Shown here piece after piece: positions 7,685-16,234 of a stretch of 48,180 nt of DNA. Both the position numbers and the translations under genes were made by a program. Numbering within the stretch: the first letter of the stretch is position 1; each line of letters begins with the position of its first letter. A model generated the notes under the pieces. That model made no database searches. It was not told where the DNA came from and saw only the letters and a list, made by a program, of their open reading frames with translations. Source of the DNA: an uncultured Afifella sp. (GTDB lineage: Bacteria > Pseudomonadota > Alphaproteobacteria > Rhizobiales > Afifellaceae); contig CAMYKZ010000023.1 in NCBI GenBank assembly GCA_947259045.1, positions 1-48,180 on the forward strand, given 5' to 3'.

Positions 7685-7809
7685 CGAAGTTACCCAATGC
7701 CTGATTTTTCCACAATGGTCAAACCGTGTATCGGGCGACTGCCGAATTTTTTCGCCTGCCCCTTAACGGAATGGAGTCTAACGAATCCAGTCATTTAACG
7801 TCCAGGCTC

Positions 7810-8736
7810 TCATTCAGGGGGAGTGCCATTGGGCTTTGCCCGTCTTGGGCGCGCAATGGCGATTCCCATGAATATCGCCACTGCACCAACTAATTGTGTC
7901 AGGCCGATGGCCTCACCGAGAAAAAGCCACCCGAGAATGGCGGCAGCGACGGCTTCGGCAAAAATAACCAGCGCGGAGAATGCCGCCGGCAGATATCCAA
8001 GCGCGAAGGAGAGCAGACCCTGCCCTCCGGCGTGACTGATCAAAGCAAGTGCGATCAGTGCAGCGATGCCGTAGGCGGTCAATGGCCAGATCTGGTCTTC
8101 AAGAGCCAGGGCAAAGACCAGAAGGACGATTGCGGTGATCAGGCTCGACAAAAAAAGCGTCTGACCGGAGCCGAATTTGCGCCGCGCGCGGCGCACGGCT
8201 AGAAAATAGCCGCCGAAGAAAAACGATGTGACTACGCCGAAGATATCCCCGTCGATATTATCGGGGCTGAGGGCCAGCGTTCCGCCGATCAGAAACGTCA
8301 TGCCGAGCAACCCGAATCCGAGGCCGGCCAGGACATTGCGTTCGACCGGTTCCCCAAGCAGAAGTCCGGACCCCAGAACGACCCATACCGGCGCCAATGT
8401 AGCGAGAAAAGTGGCATTGGCGACGCTGGTGTTCATGATCGCCAGATGCCAGAAGATCAGGTCTCCTGAAAACAGCAGCCCGGCAAGTCCTATCGCCGAT
8501 ATTGCGCCGCGCCCGGCCTGCCGGAGCGGCACTTGCGGGTGTTCCAGCCGGGCCCATAACCACAAAGCGGGCAGGGCGAAGCAAACCCTCCAGAACGCGC
8601 TGGTCAATGGTCCGACCTCTGCAAAGCGGACGAATATCGGCGATGCCCCCATGGCAATGGCGCCAAGCACCAGCGCAACGAATGCCAGAATTGCCGGATC
8701 GGTTTTTGCGCCGACCGTGTTAGTCTGCCGGCTCAT
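7810..8736 (-). CDS. EamA-family DMT transporter
   Basis: A 308-residue inner-membrane protein of the drug/metabolite transporter superfamily, with ten predicted helices in two EamA repeats. The first begins ILAFVALVLGAIAMGASPIFVRFAEVGPLTSAFWRV and the second begins near DIFGVVTSFFFGGYFLAVRRA. Family members export amino acids, metabolites or drugs; the substrate cannot be told. I chose the ATG at 8736 (MSRQTN) because the extra 13 residues of the longer reading from 8775 are unlike the family; neither start has a good ribosome-binding site. It is divergent from the N-formylglutamate amidohydrolase gene. Confidence 0.87.
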   Translation of the reverse strand: MSRQTNTVGAKTDPAILAFVALVLGAIAMGASPIFVRFAEVGPLTSAFWRVCFALPALWLWARLEHPQVPLRQAGRGAISAIGLAGLLFSGDLIFWHLAIMNTSVANATFLATLAPVWVVLGSGLLLGEPVERNVLAGLGFGLLGMTFLIGGTLALSPDNIDGDIFGVVTSFFFGGYFLAVRRARRKFGSGQTLFLSSLITAIVLLVFALALEDQIWPLTAYGIAALIALALISHAGGQGLLSFALGYLPAAFSALVIFAEAVAAAILGWLFLGEAIGLTQLVGAVAIFMGIAIARPRRAKPNGTPPE

Positions 8737-8783
8737 GAAACAGCCCGAACCTGTGGCCGCCAAACCGCCGGGCATCGCGGTTG

Positions 8784-8807
8784 CTGGAAAATAATCTGGA
8801 AAATAAT
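8784..8807. repeat. 12-bp tandem duplication in an intergenic region
   Basis: CTGGAAAATAAT occurs twice without a gap (8784-8795 and 8796-8807), just upstream of the EamA gene. It is A/T-rich against a G/C-rich background and could be part of a promoter or a simple replication-slippage duplication. Confidence 0.55.
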
Positions 8808-8812
8808 ACAGT

Positions 8813-8839
8813 GCCTGGCAGCCAATGGGGCTGGCAGGC
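8813..8839. other. Imperfect hairpin between divergent genes
   Basis: GCCTGGCAGCC (8813-8823) and GGCTGGCAGGC (8829-8839) form an 11-bp stem with one central mismatch and a 5-base loop. It lies in the 172-bp divergent gap between the EamA gene and the amidohydrolase. ACAGTGCCT also occurs twice (8808-8816 and 8847-8855), flanking the hairpin. There is no T-run, so it is not a typical terminator; an operator or leader structure is possible. Confidence 0.4.
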
Positions 8840-8908
8840 GGCGATAACAGTGCCTATCATCGCGCAATGGCCTTGCCATGAATTGCTTCCACACAAACCG
8901 GATTACCC

Positions 8909-9811
8909 ATGTCAGCTGACGCCAAACCCGGCATCCACCACGGGGACAGCCCCAATTCGCACGAAATCATCGACGGCGACAAGGCCGGAGGTCTGATCAT
9001 CCTGTGCGATCATGCGTCCAATGCCCTGCCTCCGGATTATGACGGTCTCGGTGTCGATCCTGCGCAATTGCAGCGGCACATCGGGTACGATATCGGCGTG
9101 GAACCGCTCAGCAGAGCGCTGGCCAAACGGTTTCGGGCGCCGGCCGTGCTGAGCCGGTTTTCCCGGTTGCTGATCGATCCAAACCGCGGCGAAGACGACC
9201 CGACACTGATCATGCGGCTGTCCGACGGTGCTGTTGTGCCCGGTAATGCGCATGTCGACGAGCTCGAGCGCGAGCGCCGGCTCAACAAATATCACCGGCC
9301 GTATCACGCGGCGGTTTCCGGCCTGATCGACGATTGTTTCGCCAGCGGCAAACCGCCGGTCCTGTTTTCCATCCACTCCTATACACCGGTCTGGCGCGGC
9401 AGCCGGCGGCCCTGGCATTGTGGATTGTTATGGGACCGCGATCCGCGTCTGGCAGCTCCGATGATTGAGCGTCTTGCGGCAGAACCCGGTTTGCGCGTTG
9501 GCGACAACGAACCCTATTCGGGCAGTCTGAAAAACGACACGATGTACCGGCATGGCACCAGCCGCGGCCTGGCGCATGGCCTTCTGGAAGTCCGCAACGA
9601 TCTGATCAGCGATCCTGCCGGTGTGCTTGAATGGGCCGACCGGCTGGAAACCGTTCTGCGGGATATTCTGACCGATCCCGCGCTTTTTGAGATCAGGCGC
9701 TTTGGCTCTCTGAGCGATCGGCCGGTTCAGCCGGGGCTGGCCTTCGCAAGACCGGCGAACAAGAGGAGTGATGATGATGTCGATCGACAAAAATATGCAA
9801 ACCGAACTTGA
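8909..9811 (+). CDS. N-formylglutamate amidohydrolase family protein
   Basis: A 300-residue cytoplasmic hydrolase of the N-formylglutamate amidohydrolase (HutG-like) family. Conserved segments are CDHASNALP, YDIGVEPLSRALAKRF, SRLLIDPNRGEDD, NKYHRPYHAA, LFSIHSYTP, HCGLLWDRD and GLLEVRNDLI. In histidine catabolism such enzymes split N-formylglutamate to glutamate and formate. No other hut gene is nearby, so the true substrate here is open. The 3' end overlaps the DUF1244 gene by about 38 bp and the last residues are a poorly conserved charged tail, suggesting coupled translation. Confidence 0.85.
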   Translation: MSADAKPGIHHGDSPNSHEIIDGDKAGGLIILCDHASNALPPDYDGLGVDPAQLQRHIGYDIGVEPLSRALAKRFRAPAVLSRFSRLLIDPNRGEDDPTLIMRLSDGAVVPGNAHVDELERERRLNKYHRPYHAAVSGLIDDCFASGKPPVLFSIHSYTPVWRGSRRPWHCGLLWDRDPRLAAPMIERLAAEPGLRVGDNEPYSGSLKNDTMYRHGTSRGLAHGLLEVRNDLISDPAGVLEWADRLETVLRDILTDPALFEIRRFGSLSDRPVQPGLAFARPANKRSDDDVDRQKYANRT

Positions 9812-10097
9812 AGCGGCAGCGTTTCGCCGCCTGGTGTCTCATCTGCGTGAACGCACGGATGTGCAGAATATCGATCTGATGAATCTGGCCGGGTTCTGCC
9901 GCAATTGCCTTTCCAACTGGTACCGCGATGCGGCCCAGGAGAACGGTGTGGAACTTGGCAAGGAAGAGAGCAGGGAAATCGTCTACGGCATGGCCTATGA
10001 CGATTGGAAACAGCGTTATCAGAGCGAAGCAAGCGCAGAGCAGGCAGCCGCATTTGCCACCGGTGGCAACCACGATCATTCCTCATCTGACAGTTAA
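9774..10097 (+). CDS. DUF1244 family protein
   Basis: A 107-residue protein of the DUF1244 family: AAAFRRLVSHLRERTDVQNIDLMN, then LAGFCRNCLSNWYRDAA with a CxxC pair, then GMAYDDWKQRYQ. The tail is rich in His, Asp and Ser. Function is not known to me. AGAGGAG at 9762-9768 is a good ribosome-binding site; several ATGs follow in frame (9771, 9774, 9777) and 9774 has the best spacing. It is almost certainly translated together with the preceding amidohydrolase, whose end it overlaps. Confidence 0.85.
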   Translation: MMSIDKNMQTELEAAAFRRLVSHLRERTDVQNIDLMNLAGFCRNCLSNWYRDAAQENGVELGKEESREIVYGMAYDDWKQRYQSEASAEQAAAFATGGNHDHSSSDS

Positions 10098-10216
10098 TCT
10101 GAGGATAGCCCGGCAAGATGGTTGACGAACGCCATCGTCGCAGGCAGCGAAGACATTATCCAAATCGCGCTGAAGCCCAGCGCAAATTCCAACCCGTGTT
10201 CAGAGAGTGTTGATTT

Positions 10217-10492
10217 ATGGCCGAGGGAAGTATCGCTGCAGGGCAGCTGAAATCGCTGATCGAACGCATCGAGCGTCTGGAAGAAGAAAAACAGACGATC
10301 GCTACAGATATTCGCGAGGTCTATGCCGAAGCGAAGGGTAACGGCTTCGATGTCAAAATCATGCGGCAGGTTGTGCGAATCCGCAAGCAGGACGCCTCGG
10401 AGCGATCAGAAGAAGAGGCTATACGGGATTTGTATCTGCATGCACTCGGCATGGCATTTGACGGCTCTGAACCCGAAAACGCGGACGATTAG
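10217..10492 (+). CDS. gapR: GapR-type nucleoid-associated protein (DUF2312)
   Basis: A 91-residue protein of the DUF2312 family. It begins with a coiled-coil segment ([35 protein letters not shown]) followed by [33 protein letters not shown], matching GapR. In Caulobacter, GapR is an essential DNA-binding protein that clamps overtwisted, A/T-rich DNA and assists topoisomerases during replication. The protein spans the full family length. Its stop overlaps the 3' end of the convergent DUF882 gene by 4 bp. The 119-bp gap upstream has no clear promoter that I can name. Confidence 0.92.
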   Translation: MAEGSIAAGQLKSLIERIERLEEEKQTIATDIREVYAEAKGNGFDVKIMRQVVRIRKQDASERSEEEAIRDLYLHALGMAFDGSEPENADD

Positions 10493-12327
10493 AAATTGGT
10501 TGTTGGCCGCCGGACATAGGCAAGGCGTGACTTGCCGTCAGGCTTTCTGGGCGAGACGTTATCGAGCCGGGCAAAGCGGTCAAAGCGCAGGGTGCGGCCG
10601 GGCTGGTTCCTTGAAGCCGAATAAACGTTCTTCGGTGCCTTGAAGAAGCCTGGAACAGCCCAGGGATGCGGCATTTCAAGTTCGGCAAAGACGATTGTCC
10701 GTGTCGTCTGGTCGCCCAGGAACCTGGCAAATTCGACTTGTCCTTCATCGGCAAGCAGTCGGGCCGGAAGGTCCCGGTCGATGATTGCTTCCGTTTCGGT
10801 CGCAGCCGCAGCCGTGTCGGCATCCTCAGATGTTGCACGGATGGGAAGCGGGGCGGTGGGCTTGACCCGCGGACTGACGAGAAGGCTGTCCGGACGTTTG
10901 CGCGTCACTTCTTCGGCAAACCCGGCATAGGCAAGCGCGACCGTCTTTTCTGTTTCCAGAGTAATCGTCTTCTGCCCTTTAGCATTGACGCTGATGGCAT
11001 TGGCAGCATCGATTGCGTTGCCTTTTGTGTCCGCAACAGGTTCAGGAGCGGCGAATGCGGATCTGACTGCCGGTTCCGGCTTGCCAACCGGATCCGGGCC
11101 GGAGGCGACGGTAAAGGCGGCTGGCTGCGCGGCCGGTTTTTCAGCTGGTATTTCTTCCGGTATTTCCGCTGCCGCGACAACAACGGGTTCGTCTTCTTCA
11201 GCCCTCAATGCGGCCTGCGCCATGAGGCGTGACAATTTGATCTGATCCTGGGACCGGCTCCCCGGCAGGGCCGGCGAGAAACGGTCGTCGGTCGGCGCAA
11301 GCCCGGAAATCACCGGCCTGACAGACGGCGTATCCAACGCAGCAGACGCCACAAGTACGCCGCCCGGCATTTCCGGCGTCGCCGTCTCCAGCGCCGCAAG
11401 AGCGATCTGGCGCGATGATTCCGTCAGTTCCCGCGGCAATGGCGCGGTTTCTGCGGTCGCGACCATCACGGCGTCCGGGTTGGCGATGGCATTATCTTCT
11501 TCTTCGTCGGCGCCGCCGCCAAGCGTCCGTTTCAGCCATTTGCCCAGTGTGGCTTTCTTTTGCGGCGAATCGTTCGACGCGACATTTGCCGGTCGGATGG
11601 AGCGCGAATTCGTGTCCAGATAAGCAACGGCCGCCGTTTCCCCTCGGCCACCATATTTGGCCTTGGCAATTTCATAGCCGGCAAGCGGCTTGCCGTCGGA
11701 GGGCACATGCAGCGTCTGTCCCTTTGGAAACACCGAAGCCAGTTGCTGACGCGTCATGCGCGGCCAGTGACGAACATTGCCGGTATCCAGATGGACAAAG
11801 GGCGAGCCCGATTTCGGATAATACCCGACGCCGCCGCGCTGCAGGCGCAAACCGGCCTTGCGGATCTTCGACACCGACACGCCGGGAATGAAGAAATCCA
11901 TGGCCTGGCCGCGGGTGTGCCGACTCTGTTTCGCCGCCCCACGGCCTCTGCGCCGGAGCATGTCATTGGTCTTGACCGAGCGATAACCTGAAACAATGTG
12001 AATATAATCTTTGCCGCCGACATCCTGATAGACCTGCCAGACGACGTCGAAAAGTTTCGGATCCATCTTTGTCGGCTCATTACGGCGCCAGTCGCGCATA
12101 ATGTGATTGAGTTTCTTCAGGACGGCAGCGTCGTATTTGCCGTTGCGCTTGTATGTGAAGACACCGCGCTCACCGGTATGGGTGAAATGAAGTTTCAGCG
12201 TCCGGTCTTTTTCCCGGGCCTGAATGCTGGTGCAACCCAAAGCCAGTGCAATTATTGCAATCGCAATCTTTCCACCAGCGCGGTTTTGCCGCGACGCAAT
12301 ACGATACAAAGAGCTCAACGGTCCCAA
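10489..12327 (-). CDS. DUF882 / M15-type peptidoglycan peptidase, long form
   Basis: A 612-residue exported or membrane-anchored protein. A hydrophobic segment ([18 protein letters not shown], residues about 20-37) is followed by a DUF882/peptidase M15_2 (YcbK-like) domain to about residue 200. The zinc and catalytic residues are recognisable: H137 and D144 in [11 protein letters not shown], and H179 in PFVHLD. The domain would cut or bind peptidoglycan peptides in the periplasm. The remaining 400 residues are Ala/Pro/Glu-rich, probably disordered. A consensus CtrA box (12391-12405) sits about 65 bp upstream, so cell-cycle control is likely. The 3' end overlaps gapR by 4 bp. Confidence 0.88.
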   Translation of the reverse strand: MGPLSSLYRIASRQNRAGGKIAIAIIALALGCTSIQAREKDRTLKLHFTHTGERGVFTYKRNGKYDAAVLKKLNHIMRDWRRNEPTKMDPKLFDVVWQVYQDVGGKDYIHIVSGYRSVKTNDMLRRRGRGAAKQSRHTRGQAMDFFIPGVSVSKIRKAGLRLQRGGVGYYPKSGSPFVHLDTGNVRHWPRMTRQQLASVFPKGQTLHVPSDGKPLAGYEIAKAKYGGRGETAAVAYLDTNSRSIRPANVASNDSPQKKATLGKWLKRTLGGGADEEEDNAIANPDAVMVATAETAPLPRELTESSRQIALAALETATPEMPGGVLVASAALDTPSVRPVISGLAPTDDRFSPALPGSRSQDQIKLSRLMAQAALRAEEDEPVVVAAAEIPEEIPAEKPAAQPAAFTVASGPDPVGKPEPAVRSAFAAPEPVADTKGNAIDAANAISVNAKGQKTITLETEKTVALAYAGFAEEVTRKRPDSLLVSPRVKPTAPLPIRATSEDADTAAAATETEAIIDRDLPARLLADEGQVEFARFLGDQTTRTIVFAELEMPHPWAVPGFFKAPKNVYSASRNQPGRTLRFDRFARLDNVSPRKPDGKSRLAYVRRPTTNF

Positions 12328-12390
12328 GCCTGTCTCGAGGGCAACTCCCCGCCCCGGTTGATGAACAGATACGATTATCGTTCAGTATGC

Positions 12391-12405
12391 TTAATGCGAT
12401 GTTAA
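12391..12405. promoter_or_regulatory. CtrA box upstream of the DUF882 peptidase gene
   Basis: TTAA-TGCGATG-TTAA is a perfect match to the full CtrA consensus TTAA-N7-TTAA, 64-78 bp upstream of the minus-strand start at 12327. A second near-match, TTAA-AATTGTA-TTTA, lies at 12511-12525, and an inverted repeat AGGTTT-CT-AAACCT at 12609-12622. The 387-bp gap (12328-12714) holds no gene that I can see and serves only as the upstream region of the DUF882 gene. Confidence 0.6.
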
Positions 12406-12714
12406 CAAATTTTACAATAGCCGCAACGCCGGTTCTGGCGAACACTGGATAAAATCCCAAAGAATTCCAACCAGCGGTTTTCCAAATATGTCGACTTTGC
12501 GATATTCTCGTTAAAATTGTATTTATGAGTCATTGCGCGTTAGGCTGTACTCACAGAAACAATGCCCCGAAAAAGTTCCTGCCGGAATGATCCAAATCCA
12601 TTTCGACAAGGTTTCTAAACCTGAGATTGCAATTTCACAAGCCTTGCCAGCGCGCGCACTAACATATTTTAACGATAACCCATACCGGCATCAGGCAGTG
12701 AAACCGGATTAGGA

Positions 12715-14376
12715 TTAACGATTGTTCAATTTGCGAATCACACTGTCATAGCCATAAACATCAGCAAATGTCTCGACCGTGCCATCGCTGCCGACCCGGG
12801 CAGTGAAGTAGGTCAGGTGAACCGGGATGTGCTCTGCGAGCTCGACCTTCCGTTCCCTGTCGCCATACAGTTTCTTGAGCCTTGCAGAATCCCACTCCGA
12901 TTCGTTGCTCAGCACCGCGTCGGCAAAGGCCATCGGATCCTCGACCCGGACGCAACCGTGGCTGTAGGCGCGGGTTTCGCGCGAGAACAGGTTTTTGGCC
13001 GGAGTATCGTGCAGATAGACCGCATGCCGGTTGGGGAACATGAATTTGATGCGCCCGAGTGCATTGCGCCGGCCCGGCGGCTGACGCACCAGGACGCGCT
13101 TTGGATCAACCGTGAACCAATCGACCATTTCAGGGTGGACCTGCCGGAACCCGCTCCAGCTTTCTCCGCGTGCCAGCAACTGGTAGCCGTTGCGCGAAAA
13201 GAAACCTGAAGGATCGATCATGATATCGGGCAGCATCTCATTGCTGAGGATCGATGCCGGCACATTCCACGACGGGTTGACGATGATATGTTCCATCACG
13301 TCGGAAAAGATCGGCGTCGGGTTCGATCTCTTGCCGACAACCACACGTGTCGTGTGTACGGTGCGCCCGGCTTTGTTCACGCGCACCTGATATTCCGGAA
13401 TGTTGACGGCGATGTGGAATGTTCCAAGGTTTTTCGGCAACCAGCGCCGGCGTTCCAGATTGACGCCTATGAGCGATATCAGGCTGCCGCGGCTGTCGCG
13501 GTTCAGCACGGCCAGGGTTCCCCTGCCGACAATTCCGTCGGCGCGTAGCCCATTCTGATTCTGAAATGCCTTGACGGCAACCAGCAGATCTTCGTCGAAA
13601 TGCTCCGCGTCGCCGTCAATTGCTTTGTGTCCTAGCCGTTGCCGCAGGATTGTCACACGTTGACCAAAGCTTCCCAGACGCAATGCCTTGCCGGCAGGAA
13701 CTTCAGGCTGGTCTGTTTCATCCGAGTCGCTCAACAGATCGGCCAGCTTGTCCTTCAAAGCCCAATATTGTTCGTCCTGCGGTTCAAATTTCTGCAGGGT
13801 GACCTTGACGTCCGACGCCGATGACAGCCCGGTCAGTATCTCTGCGACAGGCGGTTTTTCCGGTGTTGAAGTGACGTGCCTGGAAAGCGAGCGCGGGCGG
13901 ATACGGCCTGCGGCCAGATGGGTGGTGTAGCGGACACCCGCAAGGGTCGCCGAAAGATCAGCCTCAGCCACCGCGGAAACGTCGCCGGAACGGCTTGCCG
14001 ACGCCAAGTCCAACAGGTTGTAATCGTCGGGATCAAGACCGTCCAGCCTTGCATTTGCGATCGTATTCGCCAGCGCCAGCGCCTGGACGGTTGGCTGGCC
14101 GGCGACAATCCATATCGGCTCAAAACGGCGGGCTTCGTAATACGCCTTGATTTCGCCGATCAGGCTTTCCTCAGCTTTTGATCCCTTGACGCTTTCAAGC
14201 CGCGCTTTCAGTTCCGCTGCAATTGGCGTGAGAACAACAGCCTGCAAATCCGCATCGGCGGCAGAACCGTCTGCAAGCCCTGCCGTGCCTCTGGTTACGG
14301 GTCCGGCCTGTGCGCCGAATGCAAAGCCGGCAACAAGCAGCCAGATGGTGGAGGCGGTTATTGGGTATTTACGCAT
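12715..14376 (-). CDS. L,D-transpeptidase (YcbB-like)
   Basis: A periplasmic enzyme of 553 residues that would make 3-3 crosslinks in peptidoglycan or attach proteins to it. It has a signal peptide (ITASTIWLLVAGFAFGAQAG), a peptidoglycan-binding-like region (YYEARRFEPIWI...), a PG_binding_1 repeat (GQRVTILRQRLG...VKAFQNQNGLRADGIVG), and a YkuD catalytic domain. The catalytic motif SHGCVRVEDP has its Cys near residue 475, with HDTPAKNLF upstream. Domain order and length match the YcbB/LdtD class. It lies 51 bp downstream of the sigma-54 regulator on the same strand, so the two may be co-transcribed. Confidence 0.93.
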   Translation of the reverse strand: MRKYPITASTIWLLVAGFAFGAQAGPVTRGTAGLADGSAADADLQAVVLTPIAAELKARLESVKGSKAEESLIGEIKAYYEARRFEPIWIVAGQPTVQALALANTIANARLDGLDPDDYNLLDLASASRSGDVSAVAEADLSATLAGVRYTTHLAAGRIRPRSLSRHVTSTPEKPPVAEILTGLSSASDVKVTLQKFEPQDEQYWALKDKLADLLSDSDETDQPEVPAGKALRLGSFGQRVTILRQRLGHKAIDGDAEHFDEDLLVAVKAFQNQNGLRADGIVGRGTLAVLNRDSRGSLISLIGVNLERRRWLPKNLGTFHIAVNIPEYQVRVNKAGRTVHTTRVVVGKRSNPTPIFSDVMEHIIVNPSWNVPASILSNEMLPDIMIDPSGFFSRNGYQLLARGESWSGFRQVHPEMVDWFTVDPKRVLVRQPPGRRNALGRIKFMFPNRHAVYLHDTPAKNLFSRETRAYSHGCVRVEDPMAFADAVLSNESEWDSARLKKLYGDRERKVELAEHIPVHLTYFTARVGSDGTVETFADVYGYDSVIRKLNNR

Positions 14377-14427
14377 GCTACAGACCCTTCGGGGTTAAAA
14401 TATCCGATCGGCAGGACGGTCGGCTGT

Positions 14428-15996
14428 TCAGGCCGCCGTGGCGTCTTCGGCGTTAATGCCATAATCCTTCAATTTTCGATAGAGCGTCGAGCGGCCAATT
14501 CCGAGCCGCCGCGCGACTTCGCTCATCTGGCCCCGGTAATGGTTGATGGCAAACCGGATCGCTTCTTCCTCAAGGGTCTCAAATCGGCGGATTTCGCCAA
14601 ACTCGTCAAACATCGGCACCATACCGTATTGCGACAGTCTTTGTCTTTCTGGATGGTTGCGCCGTCCGTTCGCATTTGTTCGATCATAGCCGGCCAGCAG
14701 GTTCATATTGTTCGTGGCTGCATGGTCGACAGCGGGCTTTGGCATTTGATTATGTGTTTTATCCGCTGCCGCTATCGACGCGCCGACAATGCGGGCGCGG
14801 GCTGAATCCGGATCGACGGATGCGACGATCTGCGGAAAATCCTCCGGCTTCAGCGTTTCGCCATCGCTGAGCACCACAGCCCGGAAGACGGCGTTCTCCA
14901 ACTGTCGAATATTGCCTGGCCAGGAATAGGACATCAGCAGGTCGAGGGTTGAGGTTGATGGCCCTGTCAGGGCTTTTTTGCCTTCTTCGGCCGCGAACCT
15001 TGCGGTAAAATGCCGTGTCAGCTCAGCGACGTCATCCATGCGTTCGCGCAGCGGCGGAACCCATATCGGAAAAACATTCAGGCGGTAGAACAGATCTTCG
15101 CGAATGTGACCCTCTGAAACTATGTCGATCAGCCGCCGGTTGGTGGCGGCGATCAATCGGAAATTCGTTCGGACCGGCCTGCGGCTGCCGACCGGGTCAA
15201 CTTCGCCCTCCTGCAGAGCCCGCAAGAGCTTGACCTGGGCTTCCGGCGGCAATTCACCGACCTCGTCGAGAAAAAGCGTGCCGCCATTGGCTTCCTGGAA
15301 CTTTCCAAGATGCTTCGCCGTTGCTCCGGTAAAGGCACCTTTTTCATGGCCGAACAGAACACTTTCAACGAGGTTCTCCGGTATGGCGCCGCAATTGACC
15401 GTGACAAAGGGTTTGCTTCGGCGCGGTCCGCTGCCCTGAATCGCCCGGGCGACAAGCTCCTTGCCGACGCCGGACTCACCTTCAATCAAGACCGGGATTG
15501 ACGACTGGGCAGCCCGGCGCCCGAGCTCGACCACCCTGTCCATCACAGTGGATTGCATCACGATATTGTCGAATGTCAGTGTTCCACTCCGGCTTCGCTT
15601 CATCCGGGTGACTTCATGTTCAAGCGCATCAAGTTTCAGCACATTGGCGAGCGACACGCGGATGCGCTCCGGCGAGGCGGGTTTGACCAGAAAGTCGAAC
15701 GCTCCGGCGCGCATCGCCGACACCGCGGTATCGATACCGCCCTGGCCGGTCTGGACGATGACCGGCGGCGGCGCGGTGAGCGAATTCTGCATCCGCTCCA
15801 GTACGCCCATGCCATCCAGTTCAGGCATCACCAGGTCAAGAACAACGGCATCGAAGCGCCCGGCGGAGGGATCGGTCAGGCGCGCCATGCCGACTTCGCC
15901 GTTTTCGGCGCAGACGGCCTCGTAACCGAGCCGGTTGACGACTTCCTCAACGATGCGGCGCTGCACCGGGTCATCGTCAACAATCAGTATGCGCAT
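14428..15996 (-). CDS. Sigma-54-dependent response regulator (NtrC family)
   Basis: A 522-residue transcription activator with the full NtrC layout. Receiver domain: residues 1-120, with acidic D7-D9, phospho-acceptor D54 in VVLDLVMPE, T83 and K105. AAA+ domain: about 143-390, with Walker A GESGVGKE (173-180), the sigma-54-contact loop GAFTGA (220-225) and Walker B LFLDEVGE (241-248). Fis-type helix-turn-helix: about 480-520 (MSEVARRLGIGRSTLYRKLKDYGI). A kinase should phosphorylate D54 but none is adjacent, so it is an orphan here. The following L,D-transpeptidase gene is a plausible target or operon partner. A 60-residue, low-conservation linker separates AAA+ and HTH. Confidence 0.95.
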   Translation of the reverse strand: MRILIVDDDPVQRRIVEEVVNRLGYEAVCAENGEVGMARLTDPSAGRFDAVVLDLVMPELDGMGVLERMQNSLTAPPPVIVQTGQGGIDTAVSAMRAGAFDFLVKPASPERIRVSLANVLKLDALEHEVTRMKRSRSGTLTFDNIVMQSTVMDRVVELGRRAAQSSIPVLIEGESGVGKELVARAIQGSGPRRSKPFVTVNCGAIPENLVESVLFGHEKGAFTGATAKHLGKFQEANGGTLFLDEVGELPPEAQVKLLRALQEGEVDPVGSRRPVRTNFRLIAATNRRLIDIVSEGHIREDLFYRLNVFPIWVPPLRERMDDVAELTRHFTARFAAEEGKKALTGPSTSTLDLLMSYSWPGNIRQLENAVFRAVVLSDGETLKPEDFPQIVASVDPDSARARIVGASIAAADKTHNQMPKPAVDHAATNNMNLLAGYDRTNANGRRNHPERQRLSQYGMVPMFDEFGEIRRFETLEEEAIRFAINHYRGQMSEVARRLGIGRSTLYRKLKDYGINAEDATAA

Positions 15997-16234
15997 GGGC
16001 AGTTCTCTCTGACCGGTCGCCGAATCGCCGGCCGGCTACCTGTTTCATTTCGATCCAGTTTGGACCAGAGGAGGTTAAGACGTTGTTACCGACGAGGCGG
16101 ATCAATCGGCGGGCAGCCCATTATTATTGCGCTTCGGCGTCTTTAGGCCTTGAGCAATTGCCTGAATCCAATATCTCTGTGCGGACAGCCGGTATGTTGA
16201 ACCGAATATCGGCTTTGGACAGGGAGACAGCATT

